A stretch of DNA of 64,000 nt from Allorhodoferax sp032337135 (GTDB lineage Bacteria > Pseudomonadota > Gammaproteobacteria > Burkholderiales > Burkholderiaceae_C), in contig NZ_JAVXZZ010000007.1 in NCBI RefSeq assembly GCF_032337135.1, positions 1-64,000 of the forward strand, given 5' to 3'. The notes beneath the pieces were generated by a model. That model was given only the letters and a program-made list of their open reading frames with translations, was not told the origin of the DNA and made no database searches. This document shows, one piece after another, positions 16,373 to 24,522 of this stretch. Position 1 is the stretch's first letter. Every line of letters begins with the position of its first letter. The position numbers and the translations under genes were made by a program.

Positions 16373-18079
16373 ATGGGAATGACGATCAGTACCAATGTGG
16401 TTTCGCTGAACGTTCAACGGCAGTTGAACAGTTCGCTGGGCACACTGAACTCGTCAATCCAGCGCCTGTCGAGCGGCCTGCGAATCAATTCAGCGCGCGA
16501 TGATGCAGCAGGCCTGGCAATTGCAGAGCGCATGTCCAGTCAGATACGGGGACAGAACCAGGCCGTTCGCAATGCAAACGATGGCATTTCGTTGCTTCAG
16601 ACTGCCGAAGGCTCCATTGGTGGAATTGCTGCCAACTTGCAGCGCATCCGTGAGCTAGCGGTGCAATCGGCCAACGCCACCAACTCTGCCAGCGATCGGC
16701 AAGCGCTCCAGATGGAAGCCGCCCAACTCGCCAAGGAGGTCGAGCGCTCGGGGCTCACTGCGGAGTTCAATGGACAAAAGATATTTGACCAAGCCCGAAA
16801 CAAGCAAACCGGCTATGCCGATGCCACCAAGGATCCCGTCATGGAGGGCCTTGAAGGCGGTTGGCTGGAAAACGCGGAAGATATGGTGCGCACCGCCTAT
16901 GGTATTTCCGCCGATGGCGCCGCGCTGCAGATCAAACTCTCTGGGTTTTCCGATGGAGCCGGCAACGTCGCTGCCTATGTACAAGCCACCGGATTTGACG
17001 GCAACGGACGCGGCACAGGCCTGACCCTGCAGGTAGACCTTGCGGATTTCAATCCGCCCAATTTGCCCAACGGGGGGGGCGCTCCGTTCTATGCGGACCG
17101 CATCATTGCGCACGAAATGGTTCATGCGGTCATGGCCCGCACCACCAATTGGCAGGATCTAACCAGCAACCACCTCTGGTTTGTGGAAGGCTCAGCCGAA
17201 TTCATTCACGGCGGTGAGGATTACCTGAAACTGTCGCTGGGCTCGCAGACCGCCGCCCAAATCGTGACTGCCGGCATGACCGGAAACTCGTCCACAGCCG
17301 GGTTCTATCCCGGCGCTTATGCCGCCGTTCGGTACGTACACGAGAAGATCCAGGCCGCCGGCGGACAGGGGGTGCAAGACCTCATGCAGTACATGGCCGC
17401 CCATGCCGGTGCAGGTCTTGACGCCGCCTTCGCAAATGCATCACACGGTGCATTTGCAGATGCGGCGGCCGCCAAGACTGCCTTTACCGCCGACGGTGCA
17501 GCTTTCATTGCTTCGTTCGACCTCAACAACGCTGACGTGGGTGCCATTGGCGGACTCGACGTTGATGGAGGGATTTCGCAAACCATGGAATCGGTCGTGG
17601 ACGATTTCGGTGGTCGATCAGGGCCCGACGTATTGTCAGGATTCGCCGAGAACTGGGAAAAAGTATCCAAGGGCGGCGGCTCTGGCCAGGTATTGCGCTT
17701 CCAAGTGGGAGCCAATGCGGGTGAAACCATTGACACCTCCGTGGGTGCCATGAATTTGGCGGCGCTAGGACTTTCTGACATGGACATCAGTACGGTCGAT
17801 GGCTCGCGCCTAGCGCTGCGCCGCATCGACAAGGCGTTGGACTACGTGAGCGGGACGCGCGCGCGCATCGGCGCACAAATGTCGCGACTTGAATCGACCA
17901 TCAGCAACCTGCAAACCGGATCAGATAGTCTGTCAGCCAGTCGTTCGCGGGTGATGGATGCCGACTTCGCAGTGGAGACGGCCAACCTGTCGCGCAGCCA
18001 GATACTGCAACAGGCTGCCAATGCCATGATCGCCCAGGCGAATCAGTTGCCCCGGGAAGTGCTGGCGTTGCTGCGTTGA
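16373..18079 (+). CDS. Flagellinolysin: flagellin with an inserted zinc metallopeptidase domain
   Basis: A 568-residue flagellin whose ends are standard D0/D1 helices (residues 1-139 and about 440-568, ending in LLR). Between the FNGQ turn (132) and FQVG (443) lies a roughly 300-residue peptidase domain. It contains the zinc motif HEMVH (247-251) and the third-ligand segment WFVEGSAEF with Glu272, the gluzincin layout of M9-type collagenases. This matches the known flagellinolysin family, whose members form enzymatically active filaments. A large hypervariable D2/D3 region like that of the 544 flagellin is absent; the C-terminal D1 follows directly. AAGGAGG at 16353-16359 supports the ATG at 16373. 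The gene sits between flhDC and motA with its own sigma-28 promoter. An 8-G run (17072-17079) lies just before the zinc motif. The cleaved substrate cannot be predicted. Confidence 0.93.
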   Translation: MGMTISTNVVSLNVQRQLNSSLGTLNSSIQRLSSGLRINSARDDAAGLAIAERMSSQIRGQNQAVRNANDGISLLQTAEGSIGGIAANLQRIRELAVQSANATNSASDRQALQMEAAQLAKEVERSGLTAEFNGQKIFDQARNKQTGYADATKDPVMEGLEGGWLENAEDMVRTAYGISADGAALQIKLSGFSDGAGNVAAYVQATGFDGNGRGTGLTLQVDLADFNPPNLPNGGGAPFYADRIIAHEMVHAVMARTTNWQDLTSNHLWFVEGSAEFIHGGEDYLKLSLGSQTAAQIVTAGMTGNSSTAGFYPGAYAAVRYVHEKIQAAGGQGVQDLMQYMAAHAGAGLDAAFANASHGAFADAAAAKTAFTADGAAFIASFDLNNADVGAIGGLDVDGGISQTMESVVDDFGGRSGPDVLSGFAENWEKVSKGGGSGQVLRFQVGANAGETIDTSVGAMNLAALGLSDMDISTVDGSRLALRRIDKALDYVSGTRARIGAQMSRLESTISNLQTGSDSLSASRSRVMDADFAVETANLSRSQILQQAANAMIAQANQLPREVLALLR

Positions 18080-18201
18080 CGCCGGCACAGCAGTTCCGAA
18101 CAACTCATAAAGTGATAGCAAAAAGTCAAGAAACCATGAGGATCAATGACAACTAGAACCACAAATTCCAACCAACTCGGCATCCGACGATATGATAGAG
18201 A

Positions 18202-18244
18202 AGCGCCCCAAAAGGCCGCTACATCCAGTTCTGGGGGCTTTTGC
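18202..18244 (+). terminator. Possible rho-independent terminator after the flagellinolysin
   Basis: AGC(G)CCCCA (18202-18210) can pair with TGGGGGCT (18232-18239), leaving one bulged G and a 21-base loop, followed by TTTTGC. The loop is long and the T run short, so this is a modest candidate. Confidence 0.4.
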
Positions 18245-18264
18245 TCCTTTGTCACAATGCGCCT

Positions 18265-19122
18265 ATGTTTGTAATTGTCGGTTGGCTCATTTGCCTCGGA
18301 TGCGTGTTCGGGGTGTTCATTGCGCACGGTGGCAACATCAGCGTGGTGCTGCATGCCCTTCCATTCGAACTGATCACCATCGGTGGTGCCACCGTCGGCG
18401 CCTTCGTGGCGAACAACCAGATGAAGGTCATCAAGAAGACCGTCGCTGGTTTGGGGGCCTGCTTCAAGGGCAGCAAATACACCCGAGATCGCTACATGGA
18501 ACTCCTGGCCCTGCTGTACGACATCCTGCAGAAGGCGCGCAAGGAAGGTCTGATGGCGATCGAAAAGGATGTCGAGGAGCCACAGAATTCCGAGATCTTC
18601 AAGAAGTACGCGAACGTTGGCAGCGACCACCATGTGGTGGAGTTCATCACCGACTACCTGCGCATGATGGTGTCGGGCAACCTCAATGCCCACGAAATCG
18701 AATCGCTGATGGACAGTGAAATCGAGACCCACCACCATGAAGAGCATGCTGCCGTTGCAGCACTGCAACGGGTGGCAGGTGGTTTGCCTGCTTTCGGTAT
18801 CGTCGCGGCGGTGCTGGGCGTGGTGAACACCATGGGCTCGGTGGGGCAGCCACCCGCCGTGCTGGGTGGCATGATCGGTTCCGCCCTGGTGGGTACCTTC
18901 TTGGGCATCTTGCTGGCCTACGCTTTTGCCGAGCCGCTGGCGGGTTTGCTGGAGCAGAAAGTGGAAGAAGGCTCCAAGGAATTCCAGTGCATCAAGACCA
19001 CTCTGCTGGCCAGCATGCAAGGCTACAACCCCTCCACTGCGATCGAGTTCGGTCGCAAGGTCTTGTATTCCACCGAGCGCCCCACCTTCCAGGAGCTCGA
19101 AGCGCATGTCAAGAAGAAATAA
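18265..19122 (+). CDS. motA: Flagellar motor stator protein MotA
   Basis: Proton-channel stator subunit of the inner membrane. The 285-residue product starts MFVIVGWLICLGCVFGVFIA, the usual MotA first membrane helix. It contains the cytoplasmic region with KARKEGLMAIEKD (torque-generating Arg/Glu area) and two late membrane helices (GLPAFGIVAAVLGVVNTMG and MIGSALVGTFLGILLAYAF). I use the ATG at 18265; an upstream TTG-started extension of eight residues is not needed. motB follows after 12 bases. A GACGATAT (18186-18193) resembles a sigma-28 -10 box but lacks a good -35. Confidence 0.96.
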   Translation: MFVIVGWLICLGCVFGVFIAHGGNISVVLHALPFELITIGGATVGAFVANNQMKVIKKTVAGLGACFKGSKYTRDRYMELLALLYDILQKARKEGLMAIEKDVEEPQNSEIFKKYANVGSDHHVVEFITDYLRMMVSGNLNAHEIESLMDSEIETHHHEEHAAVAALQRVAGGLPAFGIVAAVLGVVNTMGSVGQPPAVLGGMIGSALVGTFLGILLAYAFAEPLAGLLEQKVEEGSKEFQCIKTTLLASMQGYNPSTAIEFGRKVLYSTERPTFQELEAHVKKK

Positions 19123-19134
19123 GAGTCGCTGACC

Positions 19135-20082
19135 ATGGCGGGAGACGCAAAGAAACTCCAGCCGATCATCATCAAGCGTGTCAAGAAAGGCGGGCACGCA
19201 GCGCATGGTGGTGCCTGGAAGATCGCCTACGCCGACTTCGTGACCGCCATGATGGCCTTCTTCCTGCTGATGTGGCTGCTGGGCAGCACGACAGAAGGCG
19301 ACAAGAAAGGCCTGTCCGACTACTTCCAATCGCCGTTGAAGGTTGCCATGCAGGGAGGCGCGGGCTCAGGTTCCAGCAATAGCATCTTGCCCGGAGGGGG
19401 GAGCGACCTGACCCAGACCGCCGGACAGGTAAAGAGTGGCGATGGCAAGGACAAGACCGCAAAACGGATGTCCGGTGACAACCCGAAAGGCGAAGTCGCC
19501 AAGAAGGATGCCCAGGCCTTGGCGGAACTGAGCGCAAAAATCGCGGCGACCATTTCTAACAATGCCAAGATGGCCGAGTTCGCGTCGCAAATCAAGTTGG
19601 AGATCACGCCCGACGGTCTGCTCATCCAGATTGTTGATGACCAGCGCCGCCCCATGTTTGACAGCGGCAGTGCCCAGGTGAAGCCCTACATGCGGGCCAT
19701 CCTGCAGGAAATCGGTGCGGCCCTGACCGAAATTGACAACAAGATTAGCCTGGACGGCCACACCGACCAGTCTTCCTATGCGAATGCGGCACGCGGGTAC
19801 AGCAATTGGGAGTTGTCGGCAGATCGCGCGAATGCATCCCGCCGAGAACTCCAGGCGGCGGGCATGCCTGAAAGCAAGCTGGCCCGTGTGGTTGGCATGG
19901 CCTCCAGCCTCCTCCTGACACCTGAAGACCCCTACAACCCGGCCAACCGCCGTATCAGCATTCTGGTGATGACCCACGAGGCGGAAGAGCGCCTGCTGGG
20001 CAAGAAGTCAACGGAGCTTGACGGCGAAGAATCCGAAACACCCCCGAAACCGGCCATAGCTGGGGTTAAACCCAGCCCCTAA
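19135..20082 (+). CDS. motB: Flagellar motor stator protein MotB
   Basis: Partner of MotA that anchors the stator to peptidoglycan. A basic N-terminal tail precedes a single membrane helix with the proton-binding Asp34 in AYADFVTAMMAFFLLMWLL. A Gly/Ser linker and a C-terminal OmpA-like domain follow (QIVDDQRRPMFDSG, SLDGHTDQSSYA, NRRISILV). The 315-residue length is standard. It is cotranscribed with motA. Confidence 0.96.
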   Translation: MAGDAKKLQPIIIKRVKKGGHAAHGGAWKIAYADFVTAMMAFFLLMWLLGSTTEGDKKGLSDYFQSPLKVAMQGGAGSGSSNSILPGGGSDLTQTAGQVKSGDGKDKTAKRMSGDNPKGEVAKKDAQALAELSAKIAATISNNAKMAEFASQIKLEITPDGLLIQIVDDQRRPMFDSGSAQVKPYMRAILQEIGAALTEIDNKISLDGHTDQSSYANAARGYSNWELSADRANASRRELQAAGMPESKLARVVGMASSLLLTPEDPYNPANRRISILVMTHEAEERLLGKKSTELDGEESETPPKPAIAGVKPSP

Positions 20083-20144
20083 ACCCGGAAAAATTCGGTC
20101 ATACTAATTACTGTAAAAAATTCGCCCTTCGAAGGGGTTCGCCC

Positions 20145-20534
20145 ATGTCCAAAGAACTGCGTTTTCTCGTTGTTGATGATTTCTCGACCATGCGCCGCAT
20201 CGTGCGCAATCTGCTCAAGGAAAGCGGTTATGCGGAGGCAGACGAGGCTGAAGATGGCGTGGTAGCGCTGCAAAAACTGCGTACAAGCAGTTTTGATTTC
20301 GTGGTCAGCGACATCAACATGCCCAACATGAACGGCTTCCAGTTGCTGGCGGAAATCAAGAAGGACGACAAGCTCAAGCACATTCCGGTGCTGATGGTGA
20401 CGGCAGAAGCGCGCAAGGAAGACATCGTCCTGGCCGCCCAACAGGGTGCCGCTGGTTACATCGTCAAGCCCTTCACCAAGGCCACACTGGAAGACAAGGT
20501 CAACCACATCCTCACCAAAAACGGCCTGAAATGA
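20145..20534 (+). CDS. cheY: Chemotaxis response regulator CheY
   Basis: Single-domain receiver of 129 residues that, when phosphorylated, binds the flagellar switch. The acidic pair Asp11-Asp12, the phospho-acceptor Asp56 in VVSDINMPNMNG, the Thr in VLMVTAEA and the Lys in YIVKPF are all present. cheZ begins in its last codon (ATGA overlap), fixing its role in chemotaxis. Confidence 0.95.
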   Translation: MSKELRFLVVDDFSTMRRIVRNLLKESGYAEADEAEDGVVALQKLRTSSFDFVVSDINMPNMNGFQLLAEIKKDDKLKHIPVLMVTAEARKEDIVLAAQQGAAGYIVKPFTKATLEDKVNHILTKNGLK

Positions 20535-21184
20535 GTGCCCCCGAGAAATCTGCACCGGTTGCATTGAGCACGGACCTGGCCACCGCCCTGGAAATCCACC
20601 AACAGCTTGGAAGCCTGACCCGCCAACTGCACGACTCGCTCAATGGCCTGGGTCTGGCTGACAAGGTCAAGGACTGGGCTGGAGAACTGCCCGACGCCAA
20701 AAGCCGTCTGTCCTACATTGCCAAACTGACCGGGCAAGCCGCAGAAAAGGTGCTCAACCAGGTCGACCAGGCCAAGGCTCACCACGACCACATCGCCGAG
20801 GAAACACGCCGCATCGGACAATTGATCGTGCAGGACCCGGTGGCTGCCGTCGCCAAGGGCCATGTGATGAATTTCGTACAGGACGTCGAAGAGTCGACTC
20901 GCAAGATCGATCAGAACCTGACCGAAATCATGATGGCGCAAGACTTCCATGACCTGACCGGTCAAGTCATCGCCAAGGTCGTGAATCTCGCGGCCACCAT
21001 CGAAGAACAGCTGATCCTCCTGCTGGTAAAGACTGCGCCACCCGATACCGTGGTGAAGGCGCCTACACCCCATGCGCCCTATGAGCCCACCCTTGCCGGT
21101 CCGGTGGTGGACGGACAGGCTAACAAGGAAGTCGTGACCAACCAGTCCGAAGTGGACGACCTGCTGGCCAGCCTCGGCTTCTGA
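20531..21184 (+). CDS. cheZ: Chemotaxis phosphatase CheZ
   Basis: Dephosphorylates CheY-P. The 217-residue, mostly helical protein carries the CheZ active region MMAQDFHDLTGQVIAKV, whose Asp and Gln residues form the phosphatase site. The C-terminal CheY-tethering helix is SEVDDLLASLGF. The ATG overlaps the cheY stop. A strong terminator follows the gene. Confidence 0.95.
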   Translation: MSAPEKSAPVALSTDLATALEIHQQLGSLTRQLHDSLNGLGLADKVKDWAGELPDAKSRLSYIAKLTGQAAEKVLNQVDQAKAHHDHIAEETRRIGQLIVQDPVAAVAKGHVMNFVQDVEESTRKIDQNLTEIMMAQDFHDLTGQVIAKVVNLAATIEEQLILLLVKTAPPDTVVKAPTPHAPYEPTLAGPVVDGQANKEVVTNQSEVDDLLASLGF

Positions 21185-21202
21185 GATCGGCTGAATCGAT
21201 TT

Positions 21203-21233
21203 GCAAAAAGGCGGGTATTTCCCGCCTTTTTGC
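21203..21233. terminator. Strong rho-independent terminator between cheZ and flhB
   Basis: GCAAAAAGGCGGG (21203-21215), a 5-base loop, then CCCGCCTTTTTGC (21221-21233): a perfect 13-bp stem flanked by A and T runs on both sides, so it can work in both directions. It closes the unit ending in cheYZ. Confidence 0.9.
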
Positions 21234-21289
21234 ACTTTAGTTCCCAAGGCCTCTCGCGACAATGGTGACAACTACCCCGCAGTGTCACC

Positions 21290-22444
21290 ATGGATTCAGG
21301 AAGTCAAGATCGCAATTTACCGGCTTCGGAGCGAAAGCTCAAGAAGGCGCGGGACGACGGTCAGGTCAGCCGATCCCAGGACCTGACGCACCTGGCCTTG
21401 CTGGGCGTGGGTTGCTTCGTGCTGCTCACCTTGTCACCCATCATGTATGAGCACCTGCAGCGCACGATGCAGCAGCAGCTGCGCTTCGATGCCACGGCCA
21501 TCCGCTATCCCCTGGTAGTGTTCGAGCGCCTGCAGAATGCCACGGCGGTGGGCCTGGCGGCCAGCGCCGTATTCGGCGTGCTGGTGAGCGCGGCAGTCGT
21601 GGTTGCATCCATCGCCGCCGGCGGCTGGGTCCTGAGCCTGAAGCCTTTGCTACCCGATTTCTCGCGCGTCAACCCGCTGTCGGGGTTTGGCAACCTGTTT
21701 TCCAAGAAGCAGATGCTGACCGTCTCCAAGACCGTGGTCATGATGCTGATTCTCCTGAGCATTGCTGCGGTGTTCCTGAAGAGCGGCCTGGTGCCACTGT
21801 CCATGCTGCTGCTGCAGCCCTCACCCGACTCGATCGGCTACCTGGTGCAGTGGATGACCGGTGGTCTCGGTCTCATGTTGCTGGTGGTGCTTGGCGCAGC
21901 CATGATTGACGTGCCCCTGCAGAGCTTCCTGCACAAGGATCAGATGAAGATGTCGCATCAGGAGGTCAAGCAGGAGAGCAAGGAATCGGACGGCAACCCC
22001 CAACTCAAGGGAAAGATTCGCCAGCGCCAGCGCGAATTGGCGCAGAAGGCCAGCGTCAACGCGGTGCCGAAAGCCGACTTTGTCGTGATGAACCCGACAC
22101 ACTTTGCCGTGGCAATCCGCTACGACGAAAAAACCATGGCGGCACCTCAGGTGATCTCCAAGGGCGCCGACCTGCTGGCCTTGCGCATCCGCGACCTGGC
22201 CAAGCAAAACGCAGTACCGGTATTGCAGTCCCCCATGCTGGCCCGTGCGCTCTATGCCAATGCCGAACTCAATGAGGACATTCCAGCCACTCTGTACACC
22301 GCAGTGGCACAGGTGCTGGCCTATGTCTACCGCCTGCGCGCAGCGCTCAAGGGCATGGGCCCGATGCCACAGGAAGTCCCGCAACCCTTCGTCCCGCCTG
22401 AGCTGGATCCATTGAGCAACACCGTGAAGGCAGCCACCGCATGA
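21290..22444 (+). CDS. flhB: Flagellar export apparatus protein FlhB
   Basis: Membrane gate component of the flagellar type III export machine that switches substrate class by autocleavage. The N-terminus is basic, four membrane helices follow, and the cytoplasmic domain contains the cleavage motif NPTH (Asn268-Pro269) in DFVVMNPTHFAVAIRYDE. The 384-residue length is normal. flhA starts within its stop (ATGA overlap), giving a coupled flhB-flhA-flhF operon. Confidence 0.96.
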   Translation: MDSGSQDRNLPASERKLKKARDDGQVSRSQDLTHLALLGVGCFVLLTLSPIMYEHLQRTMQQQLRFDATAIRYPLVVFERLQNATAVGLAASAVFGVLVSAAVVVASIAAGGWVLSLKPLLPDFSRVNPLSGFGNLFSKKQMLTVSKTVVMMLILLSIAAVFLKSGLVPLSMLLLQPSPDSIGYLVQWMTGGLGLMLLVVLGAAMIDVPLQSFLHKDQMKMSHQEVKQESKESDGNPQLKGKIRQRQRELAQKASVNAVPKADFVVMNPTHFAVAIRYDEKTMAAPQVISKGADLLALRIRDLAKQNAVPVLQSPMLARALYANAELNEDIPATLYTAVAQVLAYVYRLRAALKGMGPMPQEVPQPFVPPELDPLSNTVKAATA

Positions 22445-24522
22445 ACGCCTACCTGAAACCGCTTCAAAGCTGGCTCGGAACCAACCGCCACATGCTGCAA
22501 GGCTTGGCCGCGCCACTGCTGGTCGTCGCCATCCTGGCCATGATGGTTCTGCCGCTTCCCCCATTCCTGCTGGACGCGTTCTTCACCATCAACATCGCCG
22601 TCGCGCTGATGGTGATGATGGTGGCAGCGTACATGATCAAGCCGCTCGACTTTGCAGCCTTCCCGAGCGTGTTGCTGCTGACCACCCTGATGCGCCTGTC
22701 GCTGAACGTCGCCTCTACCCGCGTGGTGCTGCTCGAAGGCCATACCGGCCCCGGGGCAGCAGGCAAGGTCATCGAGGCATTCGGTCACTTCCTGATCGGT
22801 GGCAACTTCGCCGTCGGTCTGATCGTGTTCGCCATTCTGGTGGTGATCAACTTTGTCGTGGTCACCAAGGGGTCCGAGCGCATCGCCGAGGTGTCTGCCC
22901 GGTTCACCCTGGATGCCATGCCCGGCAAGCAGATGGCCGTCGATGCGGATCTGAACGCAGGTCTGATCGACGAAAAGGAGGCCAAGCGCCGTCGCGCCGA
23001 GATTGGCGATGAAGCCGAGTTCTTCGGCTCCATGGACGGTGCTTCGAAGTTCGTTCGCGGCGACGCCATCGCAGGTATTCTGATCCTCCTCATCAACATC
23101 TTCGGCGGCTTCACCGTGGGTGTTCTGCAGCACGATCTTTCGGCCTCGCAGGCAGCAAACTCCTACATTCTCTTGGCGGTCGGTGATGCGCTGGTCGCAC
23201 AGATCCCGGGGCTGCTGATCTCCGTCGCTGCGGCCATGGTGGTCTCCCGCGTCGGCAAGGAAAGCGACATCGGCAAGCAGATCGTCGGTCAGATGTTCGT
23301 GTCGCCACGGGTGCTGGGGATCACCGGTGGCATCATGGTCACCCTGGGTGTCATTCCGGGCATGCCCCATCTGGTTTTCCTCGGCATCGGCGGCGCACTG
23401 GGCTATGCGGCCTGGGTACTGGCCAACCGGCCTCCTCCGGCAGAGCCTGCGGCAGCGGCCCCAACCACGCCCCAGGATGGAGAAGCATCGTGGGACGACC
23501 TGCAACCGGTTGACCAACTCGGCCTGGAACTCGGCTATCGCTTGATCGCGTTGGTAGACAAGAATCGCCAAGGTGATCTGCTCAACCGGATCAAGGGCGT
23601 ACGGCGCAAGTTTGCCCAGGAGGTCGGATTCCTTCCCCCAGCCGTGCATGTGCGCGACAACCTCGAACTCAAACCCAGCGCCTACCGAATCACCCTGCGT
23701 GGCGTAGTGGTAGGCGAAGGCGAGGCCTTCCCGGGCATGCACCTGGCCATTAATCCGGGCGGCATCAGCACGCCGCTGATTGGCACACCGACCACGGACC
23801 CGGCCTTTGGCCTGCCGGCCCACTGGATTGACGACAAGCAGAAGGAAACGGCGCAAATGGCCGGGTTTACGGTGGTTGATTCCGAGACTGTCATGGCCAC
23901 CCATTTGTCACACTTGATGCAAACACAAGCGGCCAAATTGCTCAGCCGGACAGAGACCCAGCAGCTGGTCGAGCATGTGGCACGCCAAGCGCCCAAGTTG
24001 ATTGAAGAAGTAGTACCCAAAATGGTTTCGATCGCCGTATTCCAGAAAGTACTGCAACTCCTGTTGGAGGAGTCTGTGCACATACGCGACATCCGCACCA
24101 TCATCGAATCGATTGCAGAACATGCCACCAGCACCACGGACCCGACCGAGCTGGCCAAGCGCATCCGTGTAGCCCTGGCTCCTGCCATCGTCCAGCAGAT
24201 CTACGGCCCCACCAAGGAACTCAACGTGATCGCCATCGATCCCGCGCTCGAGCGCCTGCTTGTCCAGGCCCTGGGCAGTGCGCAAGGACCGGCATTGGAT
24301 CCTGGTGTGGCCGATCTGATCAGCCGCACCGCTGCAGACACTGCCATGAAGCAGGAAGAAATGGGAATACCGGCCTGCCTGTTGGTTCCGGACCCCATTC
24401 GCTCGTCCATCGCCCGCCTGGTGCGGCGCGTGGCGCCGCGCCTGCAAGTGTTGGCACATAGCGAGATACCTGAGACCCATACGATCCGGATCGGACCGAT
24501 CCTGCAAGGAGCATTGACATGA
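22441..24522 (+). CDS. flhA: Flagellar export apparatus protein FlhA
   Basis: The large export-gate membrane protein (693 residues). The N-terminal half has about eight membrane helices and the conserved segments LLLTTLMRLSLNVASTR and KGSERIAEVSARFTLDAMPGKQM. The C-terminal cytoplasmic domain (about 350-693) has LGLELGYRLI near its start and binds chaperone-substrate complexes. It overlaps both flhB and flhF by ATGA. Confidence 0.97.
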   Translation: MNAYLKPLQSWLGTNRHMLQGLAAPLLVVAILAMMVLPLPPFLLDAFFTINIAVALMVMMVAAYMIKPLDFAAFPSVLLLTTLMRLSLNVASTRVVLLEGHTGPGAAGKVIEAFGHFLIGGNFAVGLIVFAILVVINFVVVTKGSERIAEVSARFTLDAMPGKQMAVDADLNAGLIDEKEAKRRRAEIGDEAEFFGSMDGASKFVRGDAIAGILILLINIFGGFTVGVLQHDLSASQAANSYILLAVGDALVAQIPGLLISVAAAMVVSRVGKESDIGKQIVGQMFVSPRVLGITGGIMVTLGVIPGMPHLVFLGIGGALGYAAWVLANRPPPAEPAAAAPTTPQDGEASWDDLQPVDQLGLELGYRLIALVDKNRQGDLLNRIKGVRRKFAQEVGFLPPAVHVRDNLELKPSAYRITLRGVVVGEGEAFPGMHLAINPGGISTPLIGTPTTDPAFGLPAHWIDDKQKETAQMAGFTVVDSETVMATHLSHLMQTQAAKLLSRTETQQLVEHVARQAPKLIEEVVPKMVSIAVFQKVLQLLLEESVHIRDIRTIIESIAEHATSTTDPTELAKRIRVALAPAIVQQIYGPTKELNVIAIDPALERLLVQALGSAQGPALDPGVADLISRTAADTAMKQEEMGIPACLLVPDPIRSSIARLVRRVAPRLQVLAHSEIPETHTIRIGPILQGALT

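Noticed and set aside
18186..18193. GACGATAT as a sigma-28 -10 box for motA
   Set aside because: The sequence at the right distance (18167-18174) does not resemble the -35 element, so no promoter is called.
22327..23904. A 525-codon minus-strand frame opposite flhB and flhA
   Set aside because: His/Asp/Gln-rich shadow composition, no start signals, and covered by the clear flhA gene.
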